From assembly GCF_016522535.1 (NCBI RefSeq), contig NZ_JAEHOI010000001.1, positions 124,001-188,000 on the forward strand: a stretch of DNA of 64,000 nt. The letters run 5' to 3'. This document shows positions 8,040 through 16,946 of the stretch, one piece after another. Within the stretch, counting starts at the first letter, position 1. Every line of letters begins with the position of its first letter. The notes beneath the pieces were generated by a model. It was not told where the DNA came from. It did no database searches and saw only the letters and a list, made by a program, of their open reading frames with translations. The position numbers and the translations under genes were made by a program. Source of the DNA: Leucobacter edaphi. GTDB taxonomy: Bacteria > Actinomycetota > Actinomycetes > Actinomycetales > Microbacteriaceae.

Positions 8040-9338
8040 ATGAGCCAGCGGGGCCTCCTCGACGACCTCGAGGTCTACATCTCGGCGATCTCGGACTACG
8101 TGATCGCGTCGCCCACCTCCTACCACGCGGCCCGGATCGCCGCGGCGCACCTTGCCGCGGCGGGCTTCGAGGTGCACGAGGAGAGCGACGAGTGGCGGCC
8201 GCTCGTCGGGGGCTCCCGGGGCCTCGTCGTGCGCGACGGCGCGATCATCGCCTGGCGTGCCGGAGCAGGGGTTTCCGCATCGAGTCCGGTGCGGATCCTC
8301 GGAGCGCACACCGATTCGCCCGGTTTCGTGCTCAAGCCGCACGCGCAGTTCGAGGCGGCCGGCTGGGAGCAGCTCGCCGTCGAGGTCTACGGAGGCCCGC
8401 TCCTCACCTCCTGGCTCGACCGCGACCTCGGCGTCGCCGGCCGGCTGGTCGATCGCGCGGGGCAGGAACATCTCGCTCGCACGGGGGCGATCGCGCGCAT
8501 CCCGCAGCTCGCCATCCACCTCGATCGCGAGGCGAACACCGCGCTCACCCTTGATCGGCAGCGGCACACGCAGCCGATCATCGCGGCGGACACCGACGGC
8601 GAGCCCGTCTCGGTGCTGTCCCTCCTCGCCGCATCTGCCGGCATCTCTGAGGCGGCGATCGCGGGCGTCGACGCGCGCCTCTTCGACACGCAGAAGCCGG
8701 AACTGATCGGCGCCAACAGCGACCTCCTTGCCGCGGGGCGCATGGACAACCTGAGTTCCACCTTCGCGGGGCTCGCGGCGATTCTCGAGACGGAGCCCGC
8801 CGAGGGCACCATTGCCATGGTCGCTGCGTTCGACCACGAGGAGCTCGGCTCGAATACGCGCTCCGGCGCGAGCGGCCCCTTCCTCGAAGAGGTGCTCGCG
8901 CGGATCGGCGCGGGGCTCGGCGCGAGCGTTGAGGAGCGGGCGCGCGCCTTCTCGAACTCCTGGTGCATCTCCGCCGACGCCGGCCACTCGATTCACCCGA
9001 ACTATCAGGAGAAGCACGACCCCCGGGTGCGTCCCCTCGCCGGGCGCGGTCCGATGCTCAAGATCAACGCGAATCAGCGCTACGCCACCGACGCGCACGG
9101 CGCGGCCCTCTGGGCCCGGGCCTGCGAGGCGGCCGGAGTGCCATCCCAGGAATTCGTCTCCAACAACACCGTGCCGTGCGGTTCGACGATTGGTCCGCTG
9201 ACGGCCACTCGCCTCGGCATTCGCACCGTCGACGTGGGGGTCCCGCTGCTGTCGATGCACTCCGCGCGAGAACTCGCACACGTCAGAGACCTCCACGGGA
9301 TCGCCCTCGCGACCGGGGCTTTCTTCGCAGGAGCCTGA
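8040..9338 (+). CDS. apeB: M18-family aminopeptidase
   Basis: A 432-residue M18 (aspartyl aminopeptidase-like) zinc peptidase of the cytosol. Family landmarks are SPTSYHAARIAAAHLAAAGF at the N-terminus, ILGAHTDSPGFVLKP (metal His and Asp), the LIGANSDLLAAGRMDNLSS region (metal Asp), the AFDHEELGS catalytic Glu pair, ISADAGHSIHPNY and the C-terminal SMHSARELAHVRD with the last metal His. The long open frame extends upstream through pepA, but the ATG at 8040, 2 bp after the pepA stop, gives the family length. The two peptidases form one operon for peptide turnover. Confidence 0.94.
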   Translation: MSQRGLLDDLEVYISAISDYVIASPTSYHAARIAAAHLAAAGFEVHEESDEWRPLVGGSRGLVVRDGAIIAWRAGAGVSASSPVRILGAHTDSPGFVLKPHAQFEAAGWEQLAVEVYGGPLLTSWLDRDLGVAGRLVDRAGQEHLARTGAIARIPQLAIHLDREANTALTLDRQRHTQPIIAADTDGEPVSVLSLLAASAGISEAAIAGVDARLFDTQKPELIGANSDLLAAGRMDNLSSTFAGLAAILETEPAEGTIAMVAAFDHEELGSNTRSGASGPFLEEVLARIGAGLGASVEERARAFSNSWCISADAGHSIHPNYQEKHDPRVRPLAGRGPMLKINANQRYATDAHGAALWARACEAAGVPSQEFVSNNTVPCGSTIGPLTATRLGIRTVDVGVPLLSMHSARELAHVRDLHGIALATGAFFAGA

Positions 9339-9509
9339 TCCGGATCCCCGGTGCGCCGCGGACCAGGCGCCCGGGGACCCCGGGCGGGCCGGCGTCCACC
9401 GCGGCGGGAGCCCCCGAGTCGACGCCGATATCGACCGCGCGAATCTTTCCGCAACGGAACACCGGCCGTGTACTGCCACTCACGCCCGAGTATTCGCTAG
9501 GATCGTGCT

Positions 9510-9797
9510 ATGAGCAAGGTGCAGAGGCAGTCGGATGACGGGGGCTTCGCCCTTTCCCGCGAAACGCTGGCCCCCACCGTGCAGGACATCGGGGGACGGA
9601 ACATCGAGATCACGTTCCTCGGTCGGAACGCGCACGGCCAGCCGACCTGGATCATGTGGAATGCCGCAGAACCGTATCTCATCGGCATGCTCTGCCAGGG
9701 CAAGATGGGCTACAACTTCGAGCAGCGCACCAGTCAGGGCGTCCTCGTGCACGAGAACATCTCACTCAGCCGTGTCCAGCGCGCCCTCGGCGGCTAG
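9510..9797 (+). CDS. Conserved-looking hypothetical protein, 95 aa
   Basis: I do not recognise this small soluble protein. It has no signal peptide, membrane segment or cysteine motif; its middle reads DIGGRNIEITFLGRNAHGQPTWIMWN and suggests a compact beta-rich fold. Codon use matches the host. A TAGGAT -10-like box at 9498-9503 ends only a few bases before the ATG, so translation may be leaderless. It is followed 9 bp later by the convergent Lrp gene. No function is inferred. Confidence 0.6.
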   Translation: MSKVQRQSDDGGFALSRETLAPTVQDIGGRNIEITFLGRNAHGQPTWIMWNAAEPYLIGMLCQGKMGYNFEQRTSQGVLVHENISLSRVQRALGG

Positions 9798-9806
9798 CGG
9801 CGCGCC

Positions 9807-10733
9807 TCAGCGCGACAGGGTGCCGCCGGTCGCCCGATCGTAACTCTCTTTGACGATGTCGTAGTGCGTCCACGACTCGACTGACCCCACCTCGGGCACC
9901 CCGCGCAGAGCCTCGATCGTCCCGAGCAGCTGCTTCGCCGAATTGCCGACGATCGTCGCCACAAAGTCGTAGCTGCCGTGGCTGCGGGCCGCGAGATCCA
10001 CCGCGGGATCGGCGCGCAACGCCTCCACTATGGGGGCGGCGTCACCGCGCGCAATGATCCCGAGCCCGATCGCGAGCCGACCCTGCGAGAGCATGCCCGA
10101 CGTGATCGTCGAGATCCGGATCACGCCCGCGTCGATCATCCGGTGCACGCGCGCCCGCGCCGATGAGGGCGAGAGGTGCACCGTGTCCGCGAGCGCGCGG
10201 TACGAGGCCCGGCCATCCACCTGCAGTTCCGCGATGAGCGCCTCGTCGAGCGCGTCGAGCCTGATCTCGACCCGCTCATCAGCGACAAAAAACCCCTTGA
10301 TGATCTCCACGTACGTGGTGACGCGGACCTGGCGCACGCCGGGAATCGAACGGACGGCGTCGAGCACCCGGTGCAGCCCCGCGGGATCGGCGTCTCGCGA
10401 TTCGAACACGATCGGGTACTGCCCGCTCGTGAGCGAGACGAACACCGTCGAATCGAGCTCCGCGATCCGGCGGGCGACCGGTGCCGCGGGACCCTCCACC
10501 TCGACCTTCGAGTTCGTGAGCACGTTGTGGCCGGCGAACCGCGGGTCGAGCGCGGCGACCACGCGGAGGCCGTCGCGCTCGGACAGGAGCCGGAGGCGCT
10601 GCGACACCACGTCGCGGCTGACGCCGAGGAGGGCCGCGAGATCCTTGATGCTCGCGCGCCCGTCGTCGCGCAGTGCCCGCAGCAGCGACTCGTCGAGAGA
10701 CCCCGAATCGTTTCGCCCGCTCGTCTCCGCCAT
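9807..10733 (-). CDS. Lrp/AsnC regulator with two tandem modules
   Basis: A 308-residue regulator, twice the usual Lrp size. The first HTH is at about residues 14-58 (LLRALRDDGRASIKDLAALLGVSRDVVSQRL) and the first ligand-like domain at about 75-150. The second HTH is at about 160-205 (EALIAELQVDGRASYRALADTVHLSPSSARARVH), followed by a complete RAM/AsnC domain ending in SVESWTHYDIVKE. Such fused Lrp proteins are known in actinobacteria. It is transcribed away from the MHS symporter at 11044 across a 310-bp region, so it most likely controls the 11044-18512 catabolic block in response to an amino acid or derivative. The inducer is unknown. Confidence 0.9.
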   Translation of the reverse strand: MAETSGRNDSGSLDESLLRALRDDGRASIKDLAALLGVSRDVVSQRLRLLSERDGLRVVAALDPRFAGHNVLTNSKVEVEGPAAPVARRIAELDSTVFVSLTSGQYPIVFESRDADPAGLHRVLDAVRSIPGVRQVRVTTYVEIIKGFFVADERVEIRLDALDEALIAELQVDGRASYRALADTVHLSPSSARARVHRMIDAGVIRISTITSGMLSQGRLAIGLGIIARGDAAPIVEALRADPAVDLAARSHGSYDFVATIVGNSAKQLLGTIEALRGVPEVGSVESWTHYDIVKESYDRATGGTLSR

Positions 10734-11043
10734 GCCGGTCCCTTCTCGCGAGGCCGACGCACCGGGGCATTCGGCCCGATCCGCCCATGCATGCGTCCGG
10801 AACCCGGCGCACGCCCCGCAATCAACTTACGCTCCTTTGCCGACTTCGGTACGCAGAAATGCCGCACACACCACTCAATACCAGTGATCATCAACAAAAT
10901 CAGCGGTCATTGACGCAGAACAGCGGTTCAGATGCGAATTTTGCCGATCAAGTGCGTAGCGATACCGCGCGAAACGGTCTAGAGTCGGCCGCAACTGGGC
11001 GATCGACGCCCTGTGGCATCCTGCCCAAGCAAAGGAGCTTCGA
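10734..11043. promoter_or_regulatory. Divergent promoter region, Lrp regulator / MHS symporter
   Basis: A 310-bp gene-free region, clearly more AT-rich between 10850 and 10960 than its flanks. It contains GATCATCAAC at 10886-10895, the reverse complement of which (GTTGATGATC) recurs before the M20 amidohydrolase gene at 16920-16929. CAGCGGT occurs twice at 10901-10927. A ribosome site AAAGGAGC precedes the symporter ATG. Binding by the Lrp protein is inferred, not shown. Confidence 0.5.
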
Positions 11044-12399
11044 ATGTCCAGTACCTCCACCCAGGCGCCGGGGTTCAACCACCGGCGCGCGATCAAGGCC
11101 GGTTTCGCGGCCATGGTCGGCACCACGGTCGAGTGGTATGACTTCTACGTCTATGCCACCGCGGCCGCGCTCATCTTCCCGCACGTCTTCTTCCCGGAGG
11201 CCGACCCGGCAATGGGCGTGCTCGCCTCGTTCGCCACCTACGCCGTCGCCTTCTTCGTGCGCCCCCTCGGCGGCATCATCTTCGGCCACATCGGCGACAA
11301 GCTCGGTCGCAAGCCCGCCCTCACGATCACCCTGCTCCTCATGGGTGTCGCCACGGTGCTCGTCGGCTGCCTCCCCGGCTACAACACGATCGGCATCTGG
11401 GCCCCGATCCTGCTCATCCTGCTCCGCGTCTGCCAGGGTCTCGCCGTCGGCGGCGAGTGGGGCGGCGCGAGTCTCATGGCCGTGGAGAGCGCGCCCGAGA
11501 AGTACAAGACCTTCTACGGCGGCTTCACCCAGCTCGGCAACCCGCTCGGCGCGCTGCTCTCGAGCGGTGCCTTCTGGCTGCTCGCGCTCCTGGGGGACGA
11601 CGCCCTCCGCGAGTGGGGCTGGCGCATCCCGTTCCTGTTCTCGGTCGTGCTCATCGGCGTCGGCATCTGGGTCCGCTACGCCGTCGAGGAGACGCCCGTC
11701 TTCGAAGCCAAGGTCGAGGGCCAGGAGCAGTCGACGCCCGTCCTCTTCGCCCTCAAGAACAACTGGTTCCCGATCCTCATGGGCATCGGCATGGTCGCCG
11801 TCGCCTCGGGCGGCTACTACATCGCGACCGCGTTCGTGCAGAGTTACGCGACAAGCCCCGAGGTCGGGCTCCCCGCTGTCGTCATCGTCGGTGCCATGGC
11901 GATCGCCTCGCTGTTCGAGACGATCGTGACCCTGCCCCTCGCGTGGCTCGGTGACAAGATCGGCCCGAAGGTGCTCATGTACATCGGCATCGCCTCGTCG
12001 TTCGTCCTCGTGCTGCCGCTCATTCTCTCGATCCAGAATCACAGCGTCACGATGATCTACCTCTTCGTCACGCTCATCCGCGTCGCGATGAGCGGCACGT
12101 GGGCCCCGCTGTCCGCCCTGATGGCGCAGATGTTCCGCCCGCAGTCGCGCTACACGTCGATGTCGCTGTCCTACGGACTCGGCGCCGCGATCTTCGGCGG
12201 CCTCTCGCCCGTGATTGCTTCGGCGCTGATGCTCGCGACCGGCAGCATCTGGTCGGTCGTGGCGCTCTACGGCGTCCTCGCCCTCATCGCCTGGGTGTCG
12301 ACCTGGTTCGCACCCCAGCACTCCGATCTGGCACCCGTGACGGGCTCGTTCAACGCGCGCCTCGACACGACCACCGTCACCACCCCCGAAGGAAAGTAA
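11044..12399 (+). CDS. MHS-family MFS symporter
   Basis: A 451-residue, 12-helix major facilitator of the metabolite:H+ symporter family (relatives include ShiA and ProP). Hallmarks are GTTVEWYDFYVYATAAALIFPHVFFP at the N-terminus, the RPLGGIIFGHIGDKLGRKP loop between helices 2 and 3, and the GEWGGASLMAVE segment in helix 5. It imports a small organic acid, amino acid or related compound across the cytoplasmic membrane. It opens a run of four degradative genes with gaps of 6-9 bp or overlaps, so it probably supplies their substrate. It is under the likely control of the divergent Lrp protein. Confidence 0.92.
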   Translation: MSSTSTQAPGFNHRRAIKAGFAAMVGTTVEWYDFYVYATAAALIFPHVFFPEADPAMGVLASFATYAVAFFVRPLGGIIFGHIGDKLGRKPALTITLLLMGVATVLVGCLPGYNTIGIWAPILLILLRVCQGLAVGGEWGGASLMAVESAPEKYKTFYGGFTQLGNPLGALLSSGAFWLLALLGDDALREWGWRIPFLFSVVLIGVGIWVRYAVEETPVFEAKVEGQEQSTPVLFALKNNWFPILMGIGMVAVASGGYYIATAFVQSYATSPEVGLPAVVIVGAMAIASLFETIVTLPLAWLGDKIGPKVLMYIGIASSFVLVLPLILSIQNHSVTMIYLFVTLIRVAMSGTWAPLSALMAQMFRPQSRYTSMSLSYGLGAAIFGGLSPVIASALMLATGSIWSVVALYGVLALIAWVSTWFAPQHSDLAPVTGSFNARLDTTTVTTPEGK

Positions 12400-12405
12400 G
12401 GACCC

Positions 12406-14076
12406 ATGCGACCGCTCGCCACGTTTGACGCCCGCGACTCTGAACCGACCATCGTCACGGCAGGCACCATCCTGACCGTGGACGAGAACAACCCGACCGC
12501 GGAGGCCATGCTCACCGCGGGCGGTCGCATCCTCGCCGTCGGCTCGCGCACCGAGGTCGAGTCCGCAGCCGAGGCTGCAGGGCTCGATCCGGTGCGCGCC
12601 GACTACCCGGACGCCACGATCGTCCCCGGCTTCATCGACGCCCACGCGCACCCGCTCATGTACGGGCAGCTGCTCACCTGGGTCGACGTGGGCCCTGCCG
12701 AGGCGAAGAACATCCCCGAGATTGTGGAGCTGCTCCGCGAAGGCGCGAAGAAACTCCCGGCCGGAGTGCCGATCCGCGGCTTCGGCTACGAGCAGCGCAA
12801 CCTCGAGGAGCGCCGCCACCCCACCCGCCACGAGCTCGACCAGGTCGCCACCGACCGCGAGGTGTACATCATGAACGCCTCCGGCCACGGCGGAGTCGTG
12901 AACAGCTTCACGCTGGAGAAGTACGGCGTCACGAAGGACACCCCGAACCCCGAGGGCGGCGAGTTCTTCCGCGACGCCGATGGGGAGCTCACGGGCGAGC
13001 TCTCCGACGCGGCATGCAACGTGCTCACCGGCCTGCACGGCGTGAAGATCGGTCACCACGGCCCCAACTTCCACCTCGCCGACGAGCCCGCAGAGCACCA
13101 GCGCCAGATGGACCTCGTGCAGCGCGAGTTCCTCGCGGGCGGTGTGACCGCGATCGGCGACGCGCAGGTGTCGCAGCGCGAGTTCGCCGCCTACCTCGCG
13201 ATGGCCGATCGCGGCGCGCTCAACATGCGCGTCTCGATTTACTTCCTCTCGCACCTCCTCGATCAGGTCATTGATCTGGGGTTCACGGGCCCGTTCGGCA
13301 ATGCGTTCCTCTCGGCGGCAGGCATCAAGCTCTACGCCGATGGCACCCTCGGCGGCTGGACCGCGTACTTCCCCGATGGCTACCTCGGCGATCCCTGCCG
13401 CAAGGGCCAGCTGTACCACGAGCCCCGCGAGTACACGGAGCTCGTGCGCAAGGCGCACGGCGCGGGCCTGCAGACGGCGACGCACGCGCAGTCGCCGATC
13501 GCGATCAAGATGGTCGTCGACGCGATCGAGCTCGCGCTGCAGGATCGCCCCGACTCCGATGCCCGGCACCGGATCGAGCACTGCGGCCTGCCCGCGACCG
13601 AGGAGGTCGCGCGCATGGCGGAGCTCGGCATCCGCCCCGTGAACCAGACCCAGCATTACTACAACTGGGGCGAGGGCGTCGAGCAGGCCGTCGGAACCCC
13701 CGGTGAGCGCTTCAATCCGCTCGGCGAGTTCCGCGACGCCGGCGTGCCGATCACGATCTCGTCCGACGCCCCCGTCGCCGAGCCGCGTCCCCTCGAGGCG
13801 ATCCAGGCCGCCGTGACGCGCGTCACCCGCCGCGGCGCGAAGCTCGGCCCCGACTCGCTCCGGATCAGCCCCGCCGAGGCGCTGCGCGGACACACCCTCG
13901 AGGGCGCGATCTCGATCGGCCGTGAGGCCGAGCTCGGCTCGCTCGAGGCCGGCAAGCGCGCGGACTTCGTCGTGCTCGGCGCCTCGCCGCTGGACGTCGA
14001 CGGCGCAGACATCGCCGCGATCCCGGTCCTCGAGACGTGGGTCGACGGCACGGTCCGCTTCACGGCGGGAGAGTAG
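12406..14076 (+). CDS. Amidohydrolase, YtcJ/TIM-barrel type
   Basis: A 556-residue metal-dependent amidohydrolase. A small beta-sandwich surrounds the TIM barrel, with metal ligands visible at IDAHAHP (HxH), THAQS, RIEHC and the catalytic Asp in SSDAPV. The C-terminal SLEAGKRADFVVLGASPLDVD is the usual YtcJ-like ending. It hydrolyses an amide, imide or carbamoyl-type bond; the natural substrates of this branch are mostly unknown. It starts 6 bp after the symporter stop, behind a GGAAAGTAAGG ribosome site. Two paralogues at 42976 and 55181 also sit next to transporters, but this one has a longer, different N-terminus. Confidence 0.88.
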   Translation: MRPLATFDARDSEPTIVTAGTILTVDENNPTAEAMLTAGGRILAVGSRTEVESAAEAAGLDPVRADYPDATIVPGFIDAHAHPLMYGQLLTWVDVGPAEAKNIPEIVELLREGAKKLPAGVPIRGFGYEQRNLEERRHPTRHELDQVATDREVYIMNASGHGGVVNSFTLEKYGVTKDTPNPEGGEFFRDADGELTGELSDAACNVLTGLHGVKIGHHGPNFHLADEPAEHQRQMDLVQREFLAGGVTAIGDAQVSQREFAAYLAMADRGALNMRVSIYFLSHLLDQVIDLGFTGPFGNAFLSAAGIKLYADGTLGGWTAYFPDGYLGDPCRKGQLYHEPREYTELVRKAHGAGLQTATHAQSPIAIKMVVDAIELALQDRPDSDARHRIEHCGLPATEEVARMAELGIRPVNQTQHYYNWGEGVEQAVGTPGERFNPLGEFRDAGVPITISSDAPVAEPRPLEAIQAAVTRVTRRGAKLGPDSLRISPAEALRGHTLEGAISIGREAELGSLEAGKRADFVVLGASPLDVDGADIAAIPVLETWVDGTVRFTAGE

Positions 14077-14085
14077 GTCCTGATC

Positions 14086-15750
14086 ATGCAAACAGTTGAG
14101 AAGCGCACCACCGGCTGGGTGGTGATCGAGACGATCCGCAACTACGGCGTCGACACCGTGTTCGGGATCCCCGGAACCCACAACCTCGAGTTCTACCGGC
14201 CACTGCGCCAGCTCGGGATCCGCCCTGTGACGAGCCGCCACGAGCAGGGCGCGGGCTACGGCTCCGACGGCTGGTCGCTGCAGACCGGCAAGCCGGGCGT
14301 CGTGATCACGACGAGCGGACCGGGGCTCCTGAACGCCCTGTCCTCCGCGGGCACCGCGTACTGCGAGTCGCGCCCGATGATCATCCTCGCCCCCGGGCCA
14401 GCACGCGGCGCCGAGTTCGCCGATGTCGGCACGCTGCACGAGACGAAAGACCAGCTCGGAGCCGCATCCGCGATCGTCGAGTGGGGTCGCCGCGTGCAGA
14501 CCGCGCAGGAGGCCGTCGACGCCGTGCACGACGCGTTCGAGATGTTCGCGACATCGCGGCCCCGCCCCGTCTACATCGAGGTGCCCCTCGACCTGCTCGA
14601 GGAGGAGGCCGGGATCGACGCGGAGGCGACCGCCGCGCGTACGTTCGCGGCCCCCGCGGCACCCGCAGCCGAGGCCGTGGCGGAGGCCGCGCGCCTCCTC
14701 GACGGCGCGAAGCAGCCCGTGATCCTCGCCGGCGGCGGCTCACGCGGCGCCGTGACGGAACTCCGCGCGCTCGCCGAACGGCTGAGCGCCCCGCTCGTGT
14801 CGACGCTCAACGCGAAGGGAGTGCTCGACGAGCGCCACCCCCTCGCGCTCGGCTCGAACCTGCGCCTCGCCGCGGCCCGCAACGTGGCCCGCGACGCTGA
14901 CGTGCTCCTCATCGTCGGCTCGAAGCTCGGCGAGGCCGAGCTCTGGACCGACGCGCTGCACGCGACGGGCACGGTGATCCGGGTCGACATCCTGGAGTCG
15001 CAGCTGAACAAGAATCAGCGGGTTGACCTGGGGATCGTGGGGGACTCCGCGACCGTGATCGGCGCGATCGTCGCCGAACTCGGCGCGATGAGCGACGCCG
15101 CGCGCGCCCGCCTCGAGCCCGCCGAGACGCTCGTCATCGAGTCCCTCGCCGCTGCGGCCCGCGAGTCCGAGCGGCTCTCGCCGCGTGACGCCGCGCTCGC
15201 CGCAGCGATCTCGGCCGCGCTGCCCGAGAACGCGATCGTCGCGACCGACTCCTCCCGCATCGGCTACTGCGGACTCCTCAACGAGCTCGTCGTTTCGAAG
15301 CCCAACTCGACCCCGTATATGGCGACCTACGCGACGCTCGGCTACGGCCTGCCCGCCGCGCTCGGCGCCAGGATCGGTGCGCCGGACCGCCCGTCATTCG
15401 TCGTGATCGGGGACGGCGCGCTCATGTTCTCGGTGCAGGAGTTCATCACGGTCGTCGAGCAGGGCCTCGACGTGAACGTGATCGTCGTGGACAACGGCGG
15501 TTACGCGGAGATCGAGCAGAACGAGGCCGACGCCGGGATCGCCCCGGTCGGCGTGCAGCTCACCCAGCCGGACTGGGCCGCACTCGGCGTCGCGTTCGGC
15601 GGCGCCGGGCGCTCGGTGGGCAACGCCGACGAGCTCGCCGAGGCGGTCCGCACCGCGGTCTCCGACGGCGGCCTGCAGGTGATCCACATCCGGCAGGACC
15701 GCTTCGACGTCGGTGCGGCGGCGTTCGCGGCTGCGGAGGGCGGCGAATGA
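14086..15750 (+). CDS. Thiamine diphosphate-dependent 2-oxoacid decarboxylase-like enzyme
   Basis: A 554-residue member of the acetolactate synthase/benzoylformate decarboxylase superfamily. The N-terminal Pyr domain has YGVDTVFGIPGTHNLEFY and the HEQGAGYGSDGW glutamate, the central Rossmann domain lies at about 190-320, and the PP domain carries the ThDP/Mg motif GDGALMFSVQEF...VDNGGYAEI. From memory it looks closest to 5-guanidino-2-oxopentanoate decarboxylase-like enzymes of arginine transamination pathways, but that assignment is uncertain. It overlaps the dehydrogenase start (ATGA at 15747-15750). In context it could decarboxylate a 2-oxoacid made from the imported compound. Confidence 0.85.
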   Translation: MQTVEKRTTGWVVIETIRNYGVDTVFGIPGTHNLEFYRPLRQLGIRPVTSRHEQGAGYGSDGWSLQTGKPGVVITTSGPGLLNALSSAGTAYCESRPMIILAPGPARGAEFADVGTLHETKDQLGAASAIVEWGRRVQTAQEAVDAVHDAFEMFATSRPRPVYIEVPLDLLEEEAGIDAEATAARTFAAPAAPAAEAVAEAARLLDGAKQPVILAGGGSRGAVTELRALAERLSAPLVSTLNAKGVLDERHPLALGSNLRLAAARNVARDADVLLIVGSKLGEAELWTDALHATGTVIRVDILESQLNKNQRVDLGIVGDSATVIGAIVAELGAMSDAARARLEPAETLVIESLAAAARESERLSPRDAALAAAISAALPENAIVATDSSRIGYCGLLNELVVSKPNSTPYMATYATLGYGLPAALGARIGAPDRPSFVVIGDGALMFSVQEFITVVEQGLDVNVIVVDNGGYAEIEQNEADAGIAPVGVQLTQPDWAALGVAFGGAGRSVGNADELAEAVRTAVSDGGLQVIHIRQDRFDVGAAAFAAAEGGE

Positions 15751-16760
15751 GCGCGGGCGTCGGCAGCGGCTTCGTCGCCGTCTACACCGACACGGAGGAC
15801 TCGGACGTCTCGAACGGCGTGCGCATGCTCGAGGAGGCCGGGTTCGAGGTGCGCATCCTCGAAACCCGTGATCCGGAGGCGATTATCGCCGGGGCACAGG
15901 ACGCCGACATGCTGCTCCTCGGCTACGCGGCCGTGCCGCGCGAGGTCATCGAGGCGCTGCCGAAGCTGAAGCTCTTGGCCTGCATGTCGATGGGCTTCGA
16001 CTTCGTCGACATCGACGCCGCCGCCGAACACGGCGTCTGGGTGTCGAACGTCCCGGGCGCCGCGACCGAGGAGGTGGCGACCCACGCGCTCGCGATCCTG
16101 CTGCACGCGGCCCGGCAATTGCCGTTCTACCTCGGATCGGCGAATGCCGAGCGGTGGAACGAGCGGGCCGCGGTGCCGCCCCGCCGCCTCAGCGAGACGA
16201 CGCTCGGGATCGTCGGCCTCGGCAAGATCGGGCGCGAACTCGTTCGCCTCGCCGGGCCGCTGTTCGGCCGGATCGTCGGCTACGATCCCTTCCTCCCGGA
16301 CACCACTGAGATCCGCGAACTGCTGTCCGATCTGCGAATTGAACGCGGTTCTCTGGAGGAGGTGCGGGAGGCGGCCGACGTGCTCTCGCTGCACCTGCCG
16401 CTCACGGAGGACACCGAGCGCATGATCGATGCCGAGTTCCTCGCGGCGATGCCGCAGGGCGCGGTGCTCGTGAACGTGTCTCGCGGCGCTCTCGTCGACG
16501 TGCCGGCGCTCGTTGCCGCACTCGACTCTGGCCAGCTCTCCGCGGCCGCGCTCGACGTGCTGGAGGAGGAGCCGCCCGCGGCGAGCCATCCGCTGCTCGG
16601 CCGCGACGACGTGGTGCTCACGCCGCACATCGCGTACTTCTCGGACCGCACCGAGGCCGAGTACGTGCGGATCCAGGCGCAGAACGCGATCGCGCTCGCC
16701 GAGAACGGCCGCCCCGATGCGCCCGTGAACAGCCCTTCCTCCCCGCGCAGCGTGCGCTAG
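15747..16760 (+). CDS. D-isomer-specific 2-hydroxyacid dehydrogenase
   Basis: A 337-residue NAD(P)-dependent dehydrogenase. The catalytic domain is split around the Rossmann domain, with nucleotide motif LGIVGLGKIGRELVRLAG, the substrate-binding NVSRGALVDVPAL arginine, a following Glu and the PHIAYFSDRTEAEY histidine. Some features (PRR/LSETTLGIVGLG, VPGAATEEVATHA) resemble the CtBP/phosphoglycerate-dehydrogenase side of the family. It overlaps the ThDP enzyme by 4 bp and is the last gene before a double terminator. It presumably interconverts a 2-oxoacid and D-2-hydroxyacid in the same pathway. Confidence 0.88.
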   Translation: MSAGVGSGFVAVYTDTEDSDVSNGVRMLEEAGFEVRILETRDPEAIIAGAQDADMLLLGYAAVPREVIEALPKLKLLACMSMGFDFVDIDAAAEHGVWVSNVPGAATEEVATHALAILLHAARQLPFYLGSANAERWNERAAVPPRRLSETTLGIVGLGKIGRELVRLAGPLFGRIVGYDPFLPDTTEIRELLSDLRIERGSLEEVREAADVLSLHLPLTEDTERMIDAEFLAAMPQGAVLVNVSRGALVDVPALVAALDSGQLSAAALDVLEEEPPAASHPLLGRDDVVLTPHIAYFSDRTEAEYVRIQAQNAIALAENGRPDAPVNSPSSPRSVR

Positions 16761-16775
16761 GTGAGGAGCGTGCGT

Positions 16776-16836
16776 CGCGGAGGGCTGCCCGATCGGGTGG
16801 TCCTCCGCGGCGTATTTCGGGGCGTTTTCCGCCCCG
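16776..16836 (+). terminator. Two consecutive terminator hairpins
   Basis: The first hairpin pairs CGCGGAGG (16776-16783) with CCTCCGCG (16802-16809) around an inner CCCGATCGGG palindrome. The second pairs CGGGGCG (16818-16824) with CGCCCCG (16830-16836), with loop TTTTC. Together they end the 11044-16760 operon. Confidence 0.65.
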
Positions 16837-16894
16837 CGAAACCCGAATGCCCGGGCCGTTCGGCCCGAACCCAGCAGCGATCGACGCTGATGAA

Positions 16895-16929
16895 CGATCA
16901 ACGTTGCTGACAGACCGACGTTGATGATC
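16895..16929. promoter_or_regulatory. Inverted repeat before the M20 amidohydrolase
   Basis: CGATCAACGT (16895-16904) faces ACGTTGATGATC (16918-16929), an imperfect inverted repeat 18 bp upstream of the GTG start at 16947. The right arm contains GTTGATGATC, also found inverted at 10886-10895 in the Lrp/symporter promoter region. It could be an Lrp operator linking the two transcription units; this is inference. Confidence 0.45.
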
Positions 16930-16946
16930 GAACGAAAGGACGGATC

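Noticed and set aside
10948-14529. A very long minus-strand open frame (1193 codons) opposite the symporter and amidohydrolase genes
   Set aside because: Composition is the Arg/Glu/Asp/His-rich pattern of antisense frames in high-GC coding DNA; it has no ribosome site and no family motif, while the plus strand holds clear genes.
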